DNA of 9,120 nucleotides, from NCBI GenBank assembly GCA_937934635.1, contig CALGZD010000267.1, positions 1 to 9,120 on the forward strand, read 5' to 3'. This DNA comes from an uncultured Deinococcales bacterium. GTDB taxonomy: Bacteria; Deinococcota; Deinococci; Deinococcales; Trueperaceae. The position numbers and the translations under genes are program-made. The notes below the pieces were generated by a model. That model had not been told where the DNA came from. It ran no database searches and saw nothing but the letters and a program-made list of their open reading frames with translations. Positions 1 through 6,946 of this stretch are shown here, piece by piece; positions within the stretch are counted from its first letter, which is position 1; every line of letters starts with the position of its first letter.

Positions 1-3000
1 TTCTGTCCAGCAGTAACTGGCACTTCTTGGTATAGACAGGTTTTTGGGTCAAGCGCTAAAGCACGTGAGCCAGATGTTGCGTCGCTGACTGTTGAGCTCG
101 AGCCTGCACAAGAGAACCAGTTACTTAAATTATTTTCAAAACCACCATTAGACAGCATGCTTGCTGGTGTCGTAACTTCAGGTGTTGCTTCTGGAGTTGG
201 CGAAGGTGTCAAATCAGGTGTCGAATCAGATGACGTATCGGATGAAGTAGCACTAAAGTCACAGTTATCAACTGTTGCGATATCTTCACTATAGATGACT
301 ATGCTCGCTATCGTTTTGCTTTCTGGCACAGTAGCTTGCAAACTAAGTTGACTAAAATCAGTAGTCGTAATCTCTTTCAAATCACCTTCAACTTCAGCAC
401 TATAAGTTGCATCATTAAAGGTAATTGCTAATGATGACCACCTTAAGAAGTTGCTACGCTTTGCATCACAGGTGAGGGTGTAGTTTGTACCTGCAACTAC
501 TTCTACTTCTTGATACAAGCAACCACCTCGATTACTGGTAAGTTTCATAGCATAATGCCCATCACTAGCATCTCTTACAATTTTACTACGCCCAGCACCA
601 CAGCGTGACCACGCACTCTGCCTATTTTCAAAACCACCGTTCACTAGCAAATTCACACCTACTGCTGTTGGCTCTGGTATTACATCCATAACTTGTTCTA
701 GTACAGGCTGCGGGGTTGGTTCTAGAATTGGTTCTACTTCTAGTGGATTAGGCACTGTATCTGGCAGTGGAGTTGGTGTTGGCTCTGGATTAGGTGTTGG
801 TGTTGGCTCTGGGTTAGGTGCTGGAGTAGGTGCTGTAGGTAAGTTTGCGGTTGAACCACTTACAGTCTGCCCTGCACCTAAGTCAAACTTTTGAATTGTA
901 TCTGCTCCATAAATCGAGGTTGCAGCATTTGCAAAAGCAGCATTTGAAACATACACCGTACCACCATTTGGCGAAGTTACTGTCACTTCACCTGTTGCAC
1001 GATCCCAAACACCTGTAGTTCCTGAAAGGAAGTAACTGGTCCTGCGCTGAATATTTACAGCTTGTTCTTCCCAAGGCAATGTTAAGAGTGGCAAATCATA
1101 AAAACTTGTATAACGTGTTAAGAAAGTTTCTAACCAATCAGACACCAAACTTTGACCAGGATTACCTGCCGAATAGTTATCAAGATTTGCTTGGTGGAAA
1201 AAGTGCATGTAAGGTTGAGCACTAACAACATGCTGTAAGGTTGTTTCTGCATCAAGCTGCAAAATTTGCTGATAGGTCAAATTCGTAGCTGTTGCAGGCG
1301 CACCTGGTGCATTTGCGCCAAAAAGAAAGTTGTATTGACTCTCAATAATTAACGGATTTGTCGAGTTAAAGAACATCAACGTTGGAAAGCGAGGAACTAA
1401 AAATAGTTCAGGGAAGTTTGGATGTTGACGACCACAAACTTCACATACGCCACGATGACTTGGTACTGAGTAGTTCGAAGCCATGTAACGAATACCAGTA
1501 GCAACTAAGCCCTTTAAAGACCCTGTACTAGAGTTCTCTAAACCATTGTCAATCAAAGCAGGATTTGTAGGATCAGGATTGTAGTGTCCTAACGCAGAAT
1601 GTGCACTGGTAATAATACTCTTAGGGTCAACCCTTATGCCCATTTGTTGCATCTTACCAAGATTACAAACAACTTCTTTAATCGCAAGCTCTTCAGCGAC
1701 ACTTGCTGGACTAAAGCCTGTCAGGGCAGTATTGTCACAAGTATACCCATTGAGTGGTCCATTAAGCTCTGGAGCTGCTGTGTTGTAAAACGGGTCTAGA
1801 GCATTGTTGTAACCTGGTGATTCAAAGTTCATTGCCCGTTCAGTATAGGTATGGCTTACCCAATCAAAATCGTCTTTGAGACAAAGTGTGGCTTGGCTCA
1901 GATTTGCATCTTCAGCACAACTTGCAGTTTCAGTCGCATCACCCTTAAAGCCCACAATTGCATTTGTGTAATTTACATTTGCTGCAACAGGGAAACGTAT
2001 TTTCAGAGCATCTAGCTGAGCTTTTGCACGAACTACGTCTTGCCCAGTAATATCAAAGGTTTGCTCTGTATTGGCATTTGCTACAGGGTCCCAAACGAGT
2101 GACTGTTGAAACCAATCGTCAATATCAATCTGAAGGTACATCTCTCTCGCACCTAAAAACACACCTTGTGTCGCCCACTTCAAGACATCGTAACTAAGTA
2201 AAGCTGAGTGATTCGAACGATCACTTTGCCCCATTAGCAGACTTAGTACTTCTCGTCCATCACTAGTTGAGCTGACTGCGCCAATCACTTTATTTTCTGT
2301 AGTAGTCCTTAGCACAGGTATTGTGGTTACCCCTACTGGGCAGGCAATACTTGCATCTTCACCACAGAAGTTTGCTAAATTCATGACGACATCTTTAACA
2401 GGTATAGCAGATGAAGGTTTTAGAGAAGCAAAAATAGATTGTCCCTCAGCAGTTATGTTGATATTTTGCGCTAAATTACGTGTCGTACTTATGCTATCGA
2501 AACGACGTAAGCCTAAATCTTCTGGAAAAGTACCAGGAATTGTATGCATTGATACCTGACGCACATTAAATTCACGCTGGTACTGCCAGAGTAGATTCCA
2601 CTCTGTTTGATCAAAAGCACTTGCTGTCGTGCCTTCAGCATTTACACCTAAGCCACTATCAGTCAAGATAATTGCCTGATAGCGACCATCACCATTTGAG
2701 GCGATTAGCTTTGCCTCTGTTAAGTTTTCCTGTGAAGCAATCATGACATCGTATGGAATGCCAATATTCTCAGCAAAGAGTGTAATCGCATCTAAGGTTG
2801 GATCAGTAGCATCTCTAACTGTAGGATTACCATTAGGGCTAATGATTAACACTTTCATCTCTACACGAGATGAACCAAGAAATAACGGTCTTAAATTTGC
2901 CGAAGGATTAATCTGACCTGCAACAGCACTAAGCGCTACAGGTGTCTGTGTTTGATTAAATGCATCAAACATACGTTGTTGATCACTTCCAAATGTGCCA

Positions 3001-3182
3001 ACGACAGAATCATCTGTACTAGGATTATCAACAGTTGGTGTTGAGTCTGATAATGCTTCATCAGGTTGTGCACAGCTCACGAGTACGATAAAAAGGAATA
3101 TTGCTACGATTATGCTAATCGCACGAGCTAAACTTCTAACTGAAGAATCTTGTGTATATGAAAACGGATTACTAAAACCCAC
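1..3182 (-). CDS. Agd3-like (CE18) polysaccharide deacetylase lipoprotein with C-terminal carbohydrate-binding-like modules, C-terminus beyond left edge
   Basis: At least 1060 codons are open and the gene runs off the left edge. The GTG start at 3182 is preceded by GGGAGG five bases upstream and by an in-frame TAA, so no earlier start exists. A hydrophobic segment (about 21-36) ends in the lipobox LVSC with Cys37, followed by Ala and Gln, predicting an outer-membrane lipoprotein. Residues about 105-330 resemble the N-terminal region of fungal Agd3 (NEWxLLxxYQ-like stretch near 193-201). Residues about 340-710 resemble its deacetylase domain: DIDDWF at 353-358, SHTYTE at 443-448, H528/H533, and PYMHFFHQANL at 657-667. 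A Pro/Thr/Glu linker (about 782-840) leads to one complete module (844-977, starting LLVNGGFEN, Cys861/888/905/974) and the start of a second (from 1009, LSNGGFEN, Cys1025/1049). These look like CBM4/9-type beta-sandwich binding modules. Agd3 removes acetyl groups from galactosaminogalactan; the substrate here is inferred. Family call fairly sure, activity unproven. Confidence 0.72.
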   Translation of the reverse strand, partial: MGFSNPFSYTQDSSVRSLARAISIIVAIFLFIVLVSCAQPDEALSDSTPTVDNPSTDDSVVGTFGSDQQRMFDAFNQTQTPVALSAVAGQINPSANLRPLFLGSSRVEMKVLIISPNGNPTVRDATDPTLDAITLFAENIGIPYDVMIASQENLTEAKLIASNGDGRYQAIILTDSGLGVNAEGTTASAFDQTEWNLLWQYQREFNVRQVSMHTIPGTFPEDLGLRRFDSISTTRNLAQNINITAEGQSIFASLKPSSAIPVKDVVMNLANFCGEDASIACPVGVTTIPVLRTTTENKVIGAVSSTSDGREVLSLLMGQSDRSNHSALLSYDVLKWATQGVFLGAREMYLQIDIDDWFQQSLVWDPVANANTEQTFDITGQDVVRAKAQLDALKIRFPVAANVNYTNAIVGFKGDATETASCAEDANLSQATLCLKDDFDWVSHTYTERAMNFESPGYNNALDPFYNTAAPELNGPLNGYTCDNTALTGFSPASVAEELAIKEVVCNLGKMQQMGIRVDPKSIITSAHSALGHYNPDPTNPALIDNGLENSSTGSLKGLVATGIRYMASNYSVPSHRGVCEVCGRQHPNFPELFLVPRFPTLMFFNSTNPLIIESQYNFLFGANAPGAPATATNLTYQQILQLDAETTLQHVVSAQPYMHFFHQANLDNYSAGNPGQSLVSDWLETFLTRYTSFYDLPLLTLPWEEQAVNIQRRTSYFLSGTTGVWDRATGEVTVTSPNGGTVYVSNAAFANAATSIYGADTIQKFDLGAGQTVSGSTANLPTAPTPAPNPEPTPTPNPEPTPTPLPDTVPNPLEVEPILEPTPQPVLEQVMDVIPEPTAVGVNLLVNGGFENRQSAWSRCGAGRSKIVRDASDGHYAMKLTSNRGGCLYQEVEVVAGTNYTLTCDAKRSNFLRWSSLAITFNDATYSAEVEGDLKEITTTDFSQLSLQATVPESKTIASIVIYSEDIATVDNCDFSATSSDTSSDSTPDLTPSPTPEATPEVTTPASMLSNGGFENNLSNWFSCAGSSSTVSDATSGSRALALDPKTCLYQEVPVTAGQ
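768..815 (-). repeat. Two 24-bp tandem copies coding the NPEPTPTP linker repeat
   Basis: Two adjacent 24-bp copies, identical at 21 of 24 positions, encode the octapeptide NPEPTPTP twice (residues 790-805 of the deacetylase-like lipoprotein). They form the core of a Pro/Thr/Glu-rich linker between the catalytic part and the binding modules. Such linkers usually give an extended, flexible spacer; copy number could vary by slippage without breaking the frame. Confidence 0.8.
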
Positions 3183-3187
3183 TTCAG

Positions 3188-3193
3188 CCTCCC
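3188..3193 (-). promoter_or_regulatory. Ribosome binding site deciding the GTG start of the deacetylase-like gene
   Basis: GGGAGG on the minus strand lies five bases before the GTG at 3182. It is the strongest Shine-Dalgarno match in the area, and the in-frame TAA just upstream of it leaves this GTG as the only reasonable start that keeps the lipoprotein signal peptide intact. Confidence 0.8.
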
Positions 3194-3204
3194 TTAATTA
3201 TGTT

Positions 3205-3228
3205 CAAGACTAATAGCAAGACTAATAG
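3205..3228 (-). repeat. 12-bp perfect tandem repeat in the leader of the deacetylase-like gene
   Basis: CTATTAGTCTTG (minus strand) occurs twice back to back, with no mismatch, 11 bases upstream of the GGGAGG ribosome binding site. A direct repeat of about one helical turn at this place could be a regulator site or an mRNA leader element. No known operator is recognised. Confidence 0.5.
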
Positions 3229-3238
3229 GGTCAATCTT

Positions 3239-3269
3239 GTTACATTGAATCTAGACCAGTATTTGTCAA
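3239..3269 (-). promoter_or_regulatory. Weak candidate sigma70 promoter for the deacetylase-like gene
   Basis: On the minus strand a perfect TTGACA (3269-3264) is followed after 19 bases by TGTAAC (3244-3239), a four-of-six match to the -10 box. The long spacer makes this a weak call, but its position, some 60 bases before the start codon and downstream of the stop of the preceding minus-strand gene, is suitable. Confidence 0.3.
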
Positions 3270-3345
3270 TAGTCTCTGAAACTTAACGGAGTCTGAAGGT
3301 ATGCTTAATTGTTGAAGCAACTATGAATTTTGCAGTTAAACTCAA

Positions 3346-4503
3346 TCAAAACATCTCTTTAAACTGGTCTGTTTTTTGACAGGCTTTCCAGTAGGCAAAA
3401 AAGCTCCTATATTCTTTAAAAACAGGCTGAAACATACTCGGCTGCGGTTCCCGTCGCAAATTAGACAAACTGTTCCAATGGTTCAGCGCTGGATGCTCAA
3501 TGCTCTGAACATGTTTTGCCTCCCTCAAACCTTCAAGTTCATTTAGTTCACCAACAAAAATCTTAAGACCATCTATTTCCTCTGCCAAAGCTAAAACAAA
3601 GTCAATACGTTGCTGACTCATCGGAAAGCGTTCTAGCAAACTTGGTTCTAGAATCAATACTCTAGTAACATCTTGAACATCTTCTTGCCAAAGTGGGTCA
3701 AGCATCCACATGTGGTAGAGCAACACAGGTTTATCACTAGGCACAGAACTAATTGTGCTTTTAGGTAGCGGTGTTACTAACTTGAGCATGGCTGCCTCAG
3801 TTAGATTTTCAGGCACATCCAGTTCTGGTAAAGCACTGTAAGGTGCATCTAAAACAGTATCGTATTGCTTAATACCACTATATTTATTCAGATTCTCTTG
3901 ATTTGCATAGTACTTCTTATTTGAAAAGGTTCCAGCAACCCATTGCCACGATAGGCTATTGCTTGCTAAATCACCATCTAGCAAATGGTAATACAACCAC
4001 TGCGACGGTTGTAACCAATGTGTTTGCGCCACATTACAAATAAGCGAAGCAAGCCACATACGGGCATGATTATGCATGTAACCTGTTGCATAAAGTGCTG
4101 AAATAGCTTCATCTAAAACACGAATACCTGTTTGTGCATCAACAACAGTTTGTGGTACTTCCTGCGAACGAACAGGGTCTTGACCTTGCCTAATATCTCT
4201 AAAGATAGCTTCACCATGCCAGCGGTAAGCCATTTGATAAAAGTCACGCCAGCCAAGTTCAAAGACAAGCTTTTCTGCTTGTTTAAGCGAATAGCGTTCC
4301 ATAATAATTGCAAAAACATCACTGGTGGTAATAACACCATGAGTCAGATAGGGACTTAGATAAGTGACAGAACCATCCAGAAAATTCCTGCTTTTTGCAT
4401 ACTTAATTGCGTTAATGCTTTCAATACGCTCGATGATTGTGTCGTAATCTGTTGGAAAAGATTTGATTTGTGCTTGTGTTCTACTTAAATCTGCTATCGC
4501 CAT
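3346..4503 (-). CDS. Photolyase/cryptochrome-like flavoprotein, FAD-binding domain first, alpha/beta-like domain last
   Basis: 385 residues. Residues about 20-215 match the FAD-binding domain of DNA photolyases (PF03441-like): LSPYLTHG at 49-56, ELGWRDFY at 82-89, MHNHARMW at 143-150 and DGDLASNSLSWQWVAG at 176-191, the segments that wrap FAD in the family. The usual N-terminal antenna domain is missing; the protein starts only about 20 residues before the FAD domain. Residues about 257-375 look instead like a Rossmann-type alpha/beta unit (VLLYHMWMLDPLW, then RVLILEPSLLERFP and LKIFVGEL), reminiscent of the photolyase antenna domain moved to the C-terminus. Function may be photorepair, light sensing or another flavin role; the sequence does not decide. 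ATG at 4503 has no clear Shine-Dalgarno, but no other start fits the family's N-terminus. It is transcribed away from a second photolyase unit, with 148 bases between start codons, suggesting shared regulation. A tandem repeat occupies half of that gap. Confidence 0.8.
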   Translation of the reverse strand: MAIADLSRTQAQIKSFPTDYDTIIERIESINAIKYAKSRNFLDGSVTYLSPYLTHGVITTSDVFAIIMERYSLKQAEKLVFELGWRDFYQMAYRWHGEAIFRDIRQGQDPVRSQEVPQTVVDAQTGIRVLDEAISALYATGYMHNHARMWLASLICNVAQTHWLQPSQWLYYHLLDGDLASNSLSWQWVAGTFSNKKYYANQENLNKYSGIKQYDTVLDAPYSALPELDVPENLTEAAMLKLVTPLPKSTISSVPSDKPVLLYHMWMLDPLWQEDVQDVTRVLILEPSLLERFPMSQQRIDFVLALAEEIDGLKIFVGELNELEGLREAKHVQSIEHPALNHWNSLSNLRREPQPSMFQPVFKEYRSFFAYWKACQKTDQFKEMF

Positions 4504-4582
4504 GACTACTACTTTATGTGAGATATAAAGCTATGAAATTAGGCAGTCATACAGACTCATGTTGAAGGCTTCTTTAAACTAC

Positions 4583-4655
4583 AAACTGTGGGGCTTGAAA
4601 ACTGTAGAGCTAGAAAACTGTAGAGCTTAAAAACTGTGGAGCTAGAAAACTGTGG
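4583..4655 (+). repeat. 16-bp tandem repeat, 4.5 copies, running into the start codon of the DUF2256 gene
   Basis: Units begin at 4583, 4599, 4615 and 4631, with a partial fifth at 4647. The consensus is AAACTGTRGAGCTWGA with period exactly 16. The fourth unit supplies the GGAG ribosome-binding-like motif (4638-4641), and the fifth supplies the GTG start codon (4652). Copy-number change would alter the leader length and could duplicate the SD/GTG pair. As 16 is not a multiple of three, extra copies would not extend the protein in frame, and a TAG lies just upstream in frame. Confidence 0.85.
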
Positions 4656-5053
4656 CACGGCAAACTAAAATTCAGAGCACCAATAGTCTACGAAATGAGC
4701 TTAAATTCTGTGCTAGCTGTGGACGTAGCTTTGGCTATCAAAAACGCTGGGAGAAAACTTGGGAGAGTGTGCGCTACTGTAGTGCTAGCTGTAGACAAGA
4801 AAAACTAGAGAAGCGAGATTTAGAACTTGAAACACAAATTTTACAATTATTATCTGAACACAAATCACAAAAAACAGTTGACCCTGCCCAGATAGAAAAT
4901 CATTTTACACCTAAGAATCCTAACAATTTAAAAGAACGCATAAGACGGGCTGCCCGCCGTTTGGTTGCTCAAGGTAAAGTAGACATCTTACAAAAAGGTA
5001 AACTTGTGGATGCCAGCACAGCCAAAGGTGTAATTGAAGTCAGACTAAAATGA
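4652..5053 (+). CDS. DUF2256-DUF3253 fusion protein, zinc-ribbon-like, photolyase partner
   Basis: 133 residues with two recognisable parts. Residues about 18-50 match DUF2256: CASCGRSF at 20-27, KRWEKTWESVRYCSASCR at 31-48, with Cys20, Cys23, Cys43 and Cys47 spaced as a probable zinc-binding knuckle. Residues about 58-132 match DUF3253: an initial helix LETQILQLLSEH, then RIRRAARRLVAQGKVDILQKG and LVDASTAKGVIEVRL, consistent with a small winged-helix-like fold. Biochemical roles of both families are unknown to me, but DUF2256 genes commonly sit beside PF04244 photolyase genes, as here. GTG at 4652 is chosen because an in-frame TAG lies at 4643-4645 and no ATG precedes the Cys motif; GGAG at 4638-4641 gives a rather long ten-base spacing. 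The stop overlaps the start of the photolyase gene by four bases (ATGA), indicating translational coupling and a joint job. Confidence 0.85.
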   Translation: MARQTKIQSTNSLRNELKFCASCGRSFGYQKRWEKTWESVRYCSASCRQEKLEKRDLELETQILQLLSEHKSQKTVDPAQIENHFTPKNPNNLKERIRRAARRLVAQGKVDILQKGKLVDASTAKGVIEVRLK

Positions 5054-6588
5054 TTATGTCTACAGTACTTGTATTTCCACATCAACTATTTAAGCCACAC
5101 CCCCTACTAACATCTGCTGAAACAGATGAGGGAAAAAATAAGGGAAAAGCTGTTCTTATCATCGAAGAGGCTTTGTTTTTTGGCGATGCTCGTTATCCTG
5201 CAAAGTTTCACAAGCAAAAGTTGCTGCTGCATAGGGCAAGTATGCGCCATTATGCTGATTGGCTTTTATCAGAAGGTTTTAGGGTTCAGTATGTAAGCTA
5301 TATTGAGGGCTTGTCTTTGAAAGAGGTGTTGGGTCGCTACACTGTGGGTGAAGTTATTGAGGGGCTCGAGCCCACTGACTACCTCCTAAAAAAACGCCTA
5401 ACTCAAGCCTGTGCTTCTCTAAACAAAAGCTTAAAACTCTCCCCCACACCAAACTTCTTAAATACGAATGCAGAAAACACTGAATTCTTTACAGATAAAA
5501 AAAGTTGGCGGATGGCTAACTTCTACAAACACCAACGCACTAAGCTCAATGTTCTTCTAGATGAAAACAACGAACCACAAGGTGGCAAGTGGTCATTCGA
5601 TACAGAAAATCGCAAAAAGCTACCAAAGAAACTGATTCCTTCTTTACCAAAACTACCTAAAGTAGAAGAAGATACTTATTTGCTTGAGGCGAAAGCCTAC
5701 ATAGAAAAACACTTTGCTAACAACCTTGGGAACATCAACAACTATTACTATCCCTACACACATGAATCAGCAGAAGAGTGGCTAGATACATTTTTAGAAG
5801 AACGTTTTGACAACTTCGGTCCTTATGAAGACGCTATCGTTGAAGGTCAACCATGGCTCTACCACAGTGTCCTCACCCCCATGCTAAATATTGGCTTACT
5901 CACCCCAAAGCAAGTCCTTGATAAAACGCTTAGCTATACCGAAAAAAATTCTGTTCCCCTTGCAAGTTTAGAAGGCTTCATTCGCCAAATCATCGGTTGG
6001 CGAGAATTTATGTGTGCTGCCTACGAAGCAAAAGGTGTCACAATGAGGACAAGCAACTATTGGCAACACCACAATGCCATGCCAAAAAGCTGCTACACTG
6101 GCACAACAGGTATAGTGGCAATTGATGACACCATCAAACGAATTTTAGAAACAGGCTACTGTCACCATATAGAACGCTTGATGGTATTAGGTGGCTTTAT
6201 GTTCCTCTGCGAAATCCATCCAAAAGCTATCTATACATGGTTCATGGAACTTTTTATAGATAGTTATGATTGGGTCATGGTTCCCAATGTTTACGCTATG
6301 AGCCAAAACAGTGCAGGTGGACTGATTACAACTAAACCCTACTTCTCTGGCTCAAACTACATTCGTAAAATGTCGCACTATAAAGTAGATACGAAAGATG
6401 CAGATAACTGGTGCGATGTTTGGGATGGTTTGTACTGGCAATTTATTCTAAAACACAGTGATGCACTTGCCAAAAACCCACGTTGGTCAATGATGGTAAG
6501 TCAAGCTAGAAAACTAGATACATCAAAAAAGGAACGCATCTTCGGGGCTGCGAATACGTTTAGACACAAGCATCTAGATATACCGTAA
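5050..6588 (+). CDS. Cryptochrome/photolyase family protein (PF04244, bacterial 6-4 photolyase type) lacking Fe-S cluster cysteines
   Basis: 512 residues, the usual length for this family. The N-terminal Rossmann-like part (about 5-130) has VLVFPHQLF and IIEEALFFGDARYPAKFHKQKL, which in relatives carries the antenna pigment. The C-terminal helical part binds FAD: EGFIRQIIGWREFM at 308-321, GTTGI at 351-355, CHHIERLMVLG at 371-381, WFMELFIDSYDWVMVPN at 397-413 and TTKPYFSGSNYIRKMSHY at 427-444. H372/H373 correspond to the paired histidines of 6-4 photolyases. Aligning from memory with Agrobacterium PhrB, three of its four cluster cysteines (350, 438, 441) become Ala357, Lys445 and Thr448; only Cys455 (PhrB 454) remains, so a [4Fe-4S] cluster is not expected. 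The conserved Asn of the LGN motif is Gly382. Predicted to repair UV photoproducts or act as a photoreceptor, in the cytoplasm. ATG at 5050 overlaps the upstream stop; ATG at 5056 is an equally good start. Confidence 0.88.
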   Translation: MIMSTVLVFPHQLFKPHPLLTSAETDEGKNKGKAVLIIEEALFFGDARYPAKFHKQKLLLHRASMRHYADWLLSEGFRVQYVSYIEGLSLKEVLGRYTVGEVIEGLEPTDYLLKKRLTQACASLNKSLKLSPTPNFLNTNAENTEFFTDKKSWRMANFYKHQRTKLNVLLDENNEPQGGKWSFDTENRKKLPKKLIPSLPKLPKVEEDTYLLEAKAYIEKHFANNLGNINNYYYPYTHESAEEWLDTFLEERFDNFGPYEDAIVEGQPWLYHSVLTPMLNIGLLTPKQVLDKTLSYTEKNSVPLASLEGFIRQIIGWREFMCAAYEAKGVTMRTSNYWQHHNAMPKSCYTGTTGIVAIDDTIKRILETGYCHHIERLMVLGGFMFLCEIHPKAIYTWFMELFIDSYDWVMVPNVYAMSQNSAGGLITTKPYFSGSNYIRKMSHYKVDTKDADNWCDVWDGLYWQFILKHSDALAKNPRWSMMVSQARKLDTSKKERIFGAANTFRHKHLDIP

Positions 6589-6671
6589 TAAAAATACAAA
6601 AACCTGTATTGCTCTATTTGACAAGCATTTCACACAATGGCACAAAACATCGAATAAAAAAAGCTCTTCCA

Positions 6672-6699
6672 CGATTAACTGACCTAAGTCAGTTAATCG
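6672..6699. other. Perfect 12-bp inverted repeat with 4-base loop
   Basis: Arms CGATTAACTGAC and GTCAGTTAATCG pair without a mismatch around CTAA. It lies about 84 bases after the photolyase stop. On the plus strand no T-run follows, so it is not a standard intrinsic terminator there. On the minus strand a T-rich run follows after about ten bases, which is too far for a classic terminator. It may be a rho-dependent 3' end stabiliser, a regulator operator or a mobile-element end. Confidence 0.6.
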
Positions 6700-6836
6700 G
6701 CGATGCAGATGTCTGTGAAAACCACACAGCGCGAGTAGAAACGAACTCATTTAGCATGGGTCAACATTACGTGGAAACGCTAAAAGACAAAAAAAACACT
6801 ACGCTTTCCCTAATAAAAAATTCATCTTATCTTTAA

Positions 6837-6870
6837 CTTCTCTCACAGAGAAGAAACTGCCTTTTGGCAG
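6837..6870 (+). other. Two adjacent small hairpins
   Basis: CTTCTCT/AGAGAAG with loop CAC (6837-6853) is followed three bases later by CTGCC/GGCAG with loop TTTT (6857-6870). Neither is followed by a proper T-run, so a terminator role is doubtful. Side-by-side stems suggest structured RNA between the photolyase gene and the small secreted-protein gene. Confidence 0.4.
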
Positions 6871-6946
6871 ACTGTTCTACGTAGCAAGCAGCTCAGGAAT
6901 TCTTTCACACAGTTTTCAAGCTTAAATTGCAACACAACGTTATAAG

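Noticed and set aside
1599..3213. Three short plus-strand frames (1599-1799, 2323-2559, 2995-3213)
   Set aside because: All lie mostly antisense to the continuous deacetylase-like gene, which has clear family motifs, and none has its own recognisable sequence.
3304..3345. Terminator after the minus-strand photolyase-like gene
   Set aside because: Only a four-base stem (GTTG/CAAC) and no T-run; read-through into the deacetylase-like gene cannot be excluded.
4113..4359. Short frames on both strands inside the photolyase-like gene
   Set aside because: They overlap its FAD-domain motifs (ELGWRDFY region) in other frames, so they are shadows of the real gene.
6609..6836. Open frame of 75 codons, plus strand, TTG start
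   Set aside because: No ribosome binding site, no recognisable domain or signal peptide, and a perfect hairpin lies inside it. More likely chance in a gene-free stretch.
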